Source: JBCBZH01 sp039815415
GTDB taxonomy: Bacteria > Bacteroidota > Rhodothermia > Rhodothermales > Rubricoccaceae
DNA: 9,366 nt
Assembly: GCA_039815415.1 (NCBI GenBank)
Contig: JBCBZH010000170.1
Coordinates: 1 to 9,366, forward strand
Direction of reading: 5' to 3'
Shown: piece after piece, positions 6,457-9,366 of the stretch
Numbering within the stretch: the stretch's first letter is position 1
Layout: every line of letters begins with the position of its first letter
The notes under the pieces: model-generated
The model's database searches: none
The model's input: only the letters and a program-made list of their open reading frames with translations
Told to the model about the DNA's origin: nothing
Made by a program: the position numbers and the translations under genes

Positions 6457-7835
6457 TGGACGCCACCACCATCGCGGCCCTCGCGACCGCCAGAGGCCGT
6501 TCGGCCCTGGCCGTGATCCGCGTCAGCGGACCCGAGGCCGTCGAGCTGGTGGCGTCTCGTCTGGCACCTGAGTCCGCCAGTTCGAGCCTGCGCGAGACGG
6601 AGGGACGCACGGCCCACGTTGGGTGGCTGACCGATGCCAACGGGCGGCGGCTCGATCAGGTGGTCTGCACGGTGTTTCGCGCGCCCGCCTCAGCGACGGG
6701 CGAGGACGTGGTGGAGGTGACCACCCATGGCGGCGACGCCGCCCCACAGGCCGCGTTGCGGACGCTCTACGATGCCGGTGCCCGGCCAGCATCGCCCGGC
6801 GAGTTCACGCAGCGCGCCTTCCTCAATGGCAAGCTGGACCTCGCGCAGGCCGAGGCCGTAGCCGACCTGATCCACGCTAGCTCGACGCTCGGGCGTCGCG
6901 CCGCGCTCGCAGGTCTGGAGGGGCGCATCTCAGAGGCCGTGGACGGGGTGCGGCAGGCACTGATCCAGACCGCTGCGCTGGTGGAGCTGGAGCTGGACTT
7001 TGGCGAGGAGGACGTGGAGTTCGCCGACCGTCCGGCGCTCCGGCGCCAGCTCGGGGCCGCCGACCGGCTCCTTGACGAGCTGGTGAGCACCGCTCGGCTG
7101 GGCGCGCTGGCGCGTGACGGCGTCCGGGTGGTTCTCGGAGGGCGGCCCAATGCAGGCAAGTCGACGCTGCTCAATGCGCTGGTGGGCCAAGACCGCGCCA
7201 TCGTTAGCCCAACGCCCGGCACCACGCGCGACGCCATCGAGGCCGAAGCGGAGATCGGCGAGATCCGCTTTCGGTTCACAGACACTGCAGGGCTCCGCGA
7301 CACCGCCGACGCCATTGAGGCTGAGGGCACGCGTCGCGCCCGTGCTGCCATCGACGCTGCTGACGTGCTGGTGTATGTCTGGGATGCCACGCTCGGGCTC
7401 GACGCCGAAGAGCAGGCCTTTCTCAACGCCCTGGCGACCCAGCGGCCCAAGCTGGCGGTCGTCCGCGTCGCCAACAAAGCGGATCAGCTCGAGGCCTCAT
7501 CAGTCGTTGCAGACCACGTCCTCTCCGCGCGAGAAGCCCTCACCGAGCCGCGCCAGCTCGACGTCCTCCATTCGTCTCTACTGCACGCAGCCCGCCTCGA
7601 GCTGGCGGGTGCGGATGGCAGTGCCGTGGCCGTCAACGAGCGGCATCGGGCGCATCTGGATGCGGCCCGCGCAGCGGTTCAGCGCGCCCAGAAGTCCCTC
7701 GAAACGGGCACCGGGGGCGACACGCTCGCGCTCGACCTCCGAGCCGCGCTTCACGAGCTGGGGCAAGTAACTGGGGCCGTGACCAACGAAGACGTGCTGG
7801 ATGCGGTGTTCTCGCAGTTCTGCATCGGGAAGTAG
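6453..7835 (+). CDS. mnmE: tRNA uridine-5-carboxymethylaminomethyl modification GTPase MnmE (TrmE)
   Basis: A 460-residue protein of the normal family length. With MnmG it modifies C5 of the wobble uridine in certain tRNAs, using GTP and a folate one-carbon unit. The N-terminal folate-binding domain opens with TIAALATARGRSALAVIR and includes the EFTQRAFLNGKLDLAQAEAV helix region. The inserted G domain shows P-loop GRPNAGKST at 230-238, GTTRD at 256-260, DTAG at 277-280 and NKAD at 341-344. The last residues FCIGK carry the conserved C-terminal Cys457. The ATG at 6453 overlaps the stop of the ankyrin gene (ATGA); a second ATG follows at 6456. An in-frame GTG at 6435 adds residues unlike the family. 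mnmG is not in the window. An inverted pair of decamers (7551-7560 and 7598-7607) lies near the end of the G domain. Confidence 0.97.
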   Translation: MMDATTIAALATARGRSALAVIRVSGPEAVELVASRLAPESASSSLRETEGRTAHVGWLTDANGRRLDQVVCTVFRAPASATGEDVVEVTTHGGDAAPQAALRTLYDAGARPASPGEFTQRAFLNGKLDLAQAEAVADLIHASSTLGRRAALAGLEGRISEAVDGVRQALIQTAALVELELDFGEEDVEFADRPALRRQLGAADRLLDELVSTARLGALARDGVRVVLGGRPNAGKSTLLNALVGQDRAIVSPTPGTTRDAIEAEAEIGEIRFRFTDTAGLRDTADAIEAEGTRRARAAIDAADVLVYVWDATLGLDAEEQAFLNALATQRPKLAVVRVANKADQLEASSVVADHVLSAREALTEPRQLDVLHSSLLHAARLELAGADGSAVAVNERHRAHLDAARAAVQRAQKSLETGTGGDTLALDLRAALHELGQVTGAVTNEDVLDAVFSQFCIGK

Positions 7836-7892
7836 GATCGATTCACTCGCCCGATATCAGTGAGGTTGGGATATGTCAATCCTTCCAGGGCC

Positions 7893-7917
7893 GTCATTCC
7901 TGCGAAGGCAGGAATCC
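7893..7917. repeat. Palindromic GTCATTCC...GGAATCC repeat hairpin
   Basis: A perfect 8-bp stem, ATTCCTGC at 7896-7903 and GCAGGAAT at 7908-7915, closes a GAAG loop. It is flanked by GTC on the left and CC on the right. This matches a widespread family of bacterial intergenic palindromes with core ATTCC(C/T)-N8-(G/A)GGAAT, similar to Neisseria dRS3-type elements. It sits 57 bases after the mnmE stop in a convergent gap. It has no T-tract on either strand, so it is not a standard intrinsic terminator, though it could stabilise 3' ends. Confidence 0.75.
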
Positions 7918-7997
7918 ATACTTCGCTTGAACAAGCTTGCGATCGTCCAGGTATTCTGGCAGTGAAAGCAGGCGAGAGTGCATGCTGTGATCTGGTG

Positions 7998-8714
7998 TCA
8001 GGCGGTAGCGTTTTTTTCCTGTGTGCGCTTCATCCGCTGGTCATTCCAACGGATGAGGGCACTGAAAACCAGCCCAACCTCAATACACAATCCAAGCCAG
8101 AATGAAAGCTGTGAGAGTCGGAGAACCGTATCCACGAAGAGGGGGACCGGGTAGGGTGTGTCTCGTAGCAGAAGGTGACCAATAGCACCCAGGACGATCA
8201 TCAGCAATGCCGACCCCATTGCAGCGGTGCGTGACGTCCAAGGAGAGTTGTTCAGTCTTGCCCCGTCGGCCAGCGCCTTGCTGATGTAGCCATGGTCCAA
8301 ATTGTGGTCTGTCGCCTGACTGAGCTGGCGAGCGGCCTCTTCGTCTTCGGGCCGAACGAGGAGTCTCCACATTGGCTCGTCTGGCGAGCCGCCGTCCGGT
8401 GCTATCTCGCCTCCAAGAGCAGCCAGAACGCCATCATCTCCCACATACGGATGGAGATACTCAGCAAGCGCGAGATGGTGCTGGATGCCAGCAGTGTTCA
8501 GTTTATCCACGAGCGCATTCATCACGAACGTTTGTCCATAAGAGACTTGGGTCAACTCGTCGCTGTACGCAAGGGGCGGGACCGCCTCGGGAAGTGCGCC
8601 CCACACCAGCTCGCCGCCACAGTCACTGCACACGGTCGCCTGCTCGGTGTACTCGATCTCGCAGCCTGGGCAGTGCTTGTCGGGCCGGTTGGGGTAGCGA
8701 GGCGGTCGGGGCAT
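7998..8714 (-). CDS. Zinc-ribbon membrane protein with DUF2007-like middle region
   Basis: A 238-residue protein from ATG 8714; an in-frame TTG at 8738 would add eight residues. The N-terminal zinc ribbon has CPGC at 15-18 and CSDCG at 29-33, with Cys15, 18, 29 and 32 as ligands. Residues about 50-133 (a helix with NALVDKLNTAGI, then RLLVRPEDEEAARQL) resemble the DUF2007 'putative signal transducing' domain, which often follows a zinc ribbon. Two hydrophobic segments follow at about 164-183 and 191-221, ending in a basic cytoplasmic tail. The function is unknown. The gene is convergent with mnmE and divergent from the secreted protein gene, with 87 bases between starts, and stands alone. Its coding sequence looks less GC-rich than the yidC-mnmE block. 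No Shine-Dalgarno is visible. Confidence 0.82.
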   Translation of the reverse strand: MPRPPRYPNRPDKHCPGCEIEYTEQATVCSDCGGELVWGALPEAVPPLAYSDELTQVSYGQTFVMNALVDKLNTAGIQHHLALAEYLHPYVGDDGVLAALGGEIAPDGGSPDEPMWRLLVRPEDEEAARQLSQATDHNLDHGYISKALADGARLNNSPWTSRTAAMGSALLMIVLGAIGHLLLRDTPYPVPLFVDTVLRLSQLSFWLGLCIEVGLVFSALIRWNDQRMKRTQEKNATA

Positions 8715-8801
8715 GAAGCAGCGGTCAGGATCGTTCAAGATCGAGTGCGCCAGAGGCCTCGTGCCAGCGCTGTATCCTGTTCACTCACCCGCTTCACCCT
8801 C

Positions 8802-9338
8802 ATGCTCCGATTCGCGACAGCCGCCCTCCTCTTCATTCTCGCCGCACCCATTCAGGCTCAGGAGGCGGACCCCGCCGATGTCGAATCCATCGACGCCATC
8901 ATCAACGCCGTCTATGAGGTCATTTCCGGGCCATCGGATGTGGAGCGGGACTGGGACCGGTTCCGCACCATGTTCCATCCCGAGGCTCGTCTGATCCCGA
9001 CCGGGACCCAACCGAATGGCGTCCATGTCGCCAACGTGTTCACGGTCGATCAGTACGTCGAGCTGGCGGGCAACCAGTTCCGCAGCGCCCCCATCTTCCA
9101 GGGCAAAGGGTTCTACGAGGTGGAGGCCGCGCATCGTGTGGAGCGCTACGGCAACATCGCGCACGTCTGGAGCACCTACGAGAGCCGTCTGGACCCGTCC
9201 GAGGAGCCCTTCCAGCGTGGCATCAACACCTTCCAGCTCATGCACACGGGCACCGGTTGGCAGGTGATGTCCATCCTCTGGCAGGCTGAGACCGACGACG
9301 CTCCGATTCCGGCGCCCTACCTGCCCGAGGGCGAATAG
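8802..9338 (+). CDS. Secreted NTF2/SnoaL-like protein
   Basis: A 178-residue protein from ATG 8802. Residues 1-20 form a clear Sec signal peptide (basic start, hydrophobic core, Ala-Gln-Ala-type site before EADPAD). The rest resembles an NTF2-like (SnoaL/DUF4440 type) alpha+beta fold: a helix with IDAIINAVYEVISG, WDRFRTMFHPEARL, then strands VEAAHRVERYGNIAHVWSTYES and NTFQLMHTGTGWQVMSILWQ. Such proteins are small pocket-forming domains, either enzymes or binding proteins; no catalytic residues can be assigned here. The same frame is open upstream through the region antisense to the neighbouring gene, but the signal peptide fixes the start. The start lacks a Shine-Dalgarno, and the leader between the divergent genes is short. 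One iterated decamer (9059-9068) encodes VELAG. Confidence 0.87.
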   Translation: MLRFATAALLFILAAPIQAQEADPADVESIDAIINAVYEVISGPSDVERDWDRFRTMFHPEARLIPTGTQPNGVHVANVFTVDQYVELAGNQFRSAPIFQGKGFYEVEAAHRVERYGNIAHVWSTYESRLDPSEEPFQRGINTFQLMHTGTGWQVMSILWQAETDDAPIPAPYLPEGE

Positions 9339-9351
9339 TCCCGTTCAGATT

Positions 9352-9361
9352 CGCCAGCTCG
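9352..9361 (-). repeat. Intergenic copy of iterated decamer CGAGCTGGCG
   Basis: Complement copy of the decamer found 12 times in the window, lying 13 bases after the stop of the secreted protein gene. It is extended to TTCGCCAGCTCGAG, close to the 14-base form inside the reductase gene. It is outside any recognised gene, though the window ends here and a following gene cannot be excluded. Confidence 0.5.
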
Positions 9362-9366
9362 AGGGC

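Noticed and set aside
7843..7863. Weak hairpin TCACT...AGTGA just after mnmE as a terminator
   Set aside because: Only 5-bp arms with an 11-base loop and no T-tract follow it.
7860..8105. Possible 81-residue protein after mnmE
   Set aside because: Its start includes AVIPAKAGIH, the well-known spurious translation of the GTCATTCC palindrome; the rest is antisense to the zinc-ribbon gene.
8502..8511. TTTATCCACG, similar to a DnaA box, with rpmH-rnpA in the window
   Set aside because: A single near-match inside a coding region of the zinc-ribbon gene; no cluster of boxes or AT-rich unwinding element, so no origin is supported.
8292..8801. Upstream extension of the secreted protein frame
   Set aside because: It is antisense to the zinc-ribbon gene, and the signal peptide beginning at 8802 marks the true N-terminus.

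Overview
The window looks like a piece of a high-GC Rhodothermota (Bacteroidota-superphylum) chromosome, perhaps near Salinibacter, Rubricoccus or Rubrivirga. The main evidence is YidC: its core (NPFGGCLP, a Lys rather than Arg in TM2, SFLWAKDLS) and its Lys/Gly-rich C-terminal tail are of Bacteroidota type. The L34 protein is of the Salinibacter-like form, and most starts lack a clear Shine-Dalgarno. The lineage is inferred from remembered family sequences, not from a search.

Layout. (1) 1-2717, plus strand: the 3' part of a proline-racemase-family gene with Thr in place of the second catalytic Cys (trans-3-hydroxy-L-proline dehydratase type). Its stop overlaps the start of an ornithine-cyclodeaminase-family gene, probably a delta1-pyrroline-2-carboxylate reductase; together they would convert trans-3-hydroxy-L-proline to L-proline. 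A Tat-exported, probably lipid-anchored sulfite-oxidase-fold molybdoenzyme follows. (2) 2727-2942, minus strand: tRNA-Val(TAC) and tRNA-Gly(CCC), convergent with the molybdoenzyme gene. (3) 2943-3249: a non-coding leader. (4) 3250-7835, plus strand: a compact cluster rpmH-rnpA-yidC-ankyrin gene-mnmE, covering ribosomal protein L34, the RNase P protein, the membrane insertase, an ankyrin-repeat protein and the tRNA-modifying GTPase. yidD and jag, often found in this neighbourhood, are absent; the ankyrin gene occupies the yidC-mnmE gap and is tightly coupled to both. (5) 7836-7997: a short convergent intergenic region with a perfect hairpin of the widespread GTCATTCC...GGAATCC repeat type. (6) 7998-8714, minus strand: a zinc-ribbon membrane protein with a DUF2007-like middle. 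(7) 8802-9338, plus strand, divergent from (6): a secreted NTF2/SnoaL-like protein.

I see no phage, transposon, CRISPR or defence system. The least ordinary signals are a decamer (CGAGCTGGCG or its complement) present exactly 12 times on both strands, including intergenic sites; the ankyrin gene embedded between yidC and mnmE; and the hairpin repeat after mnmE.
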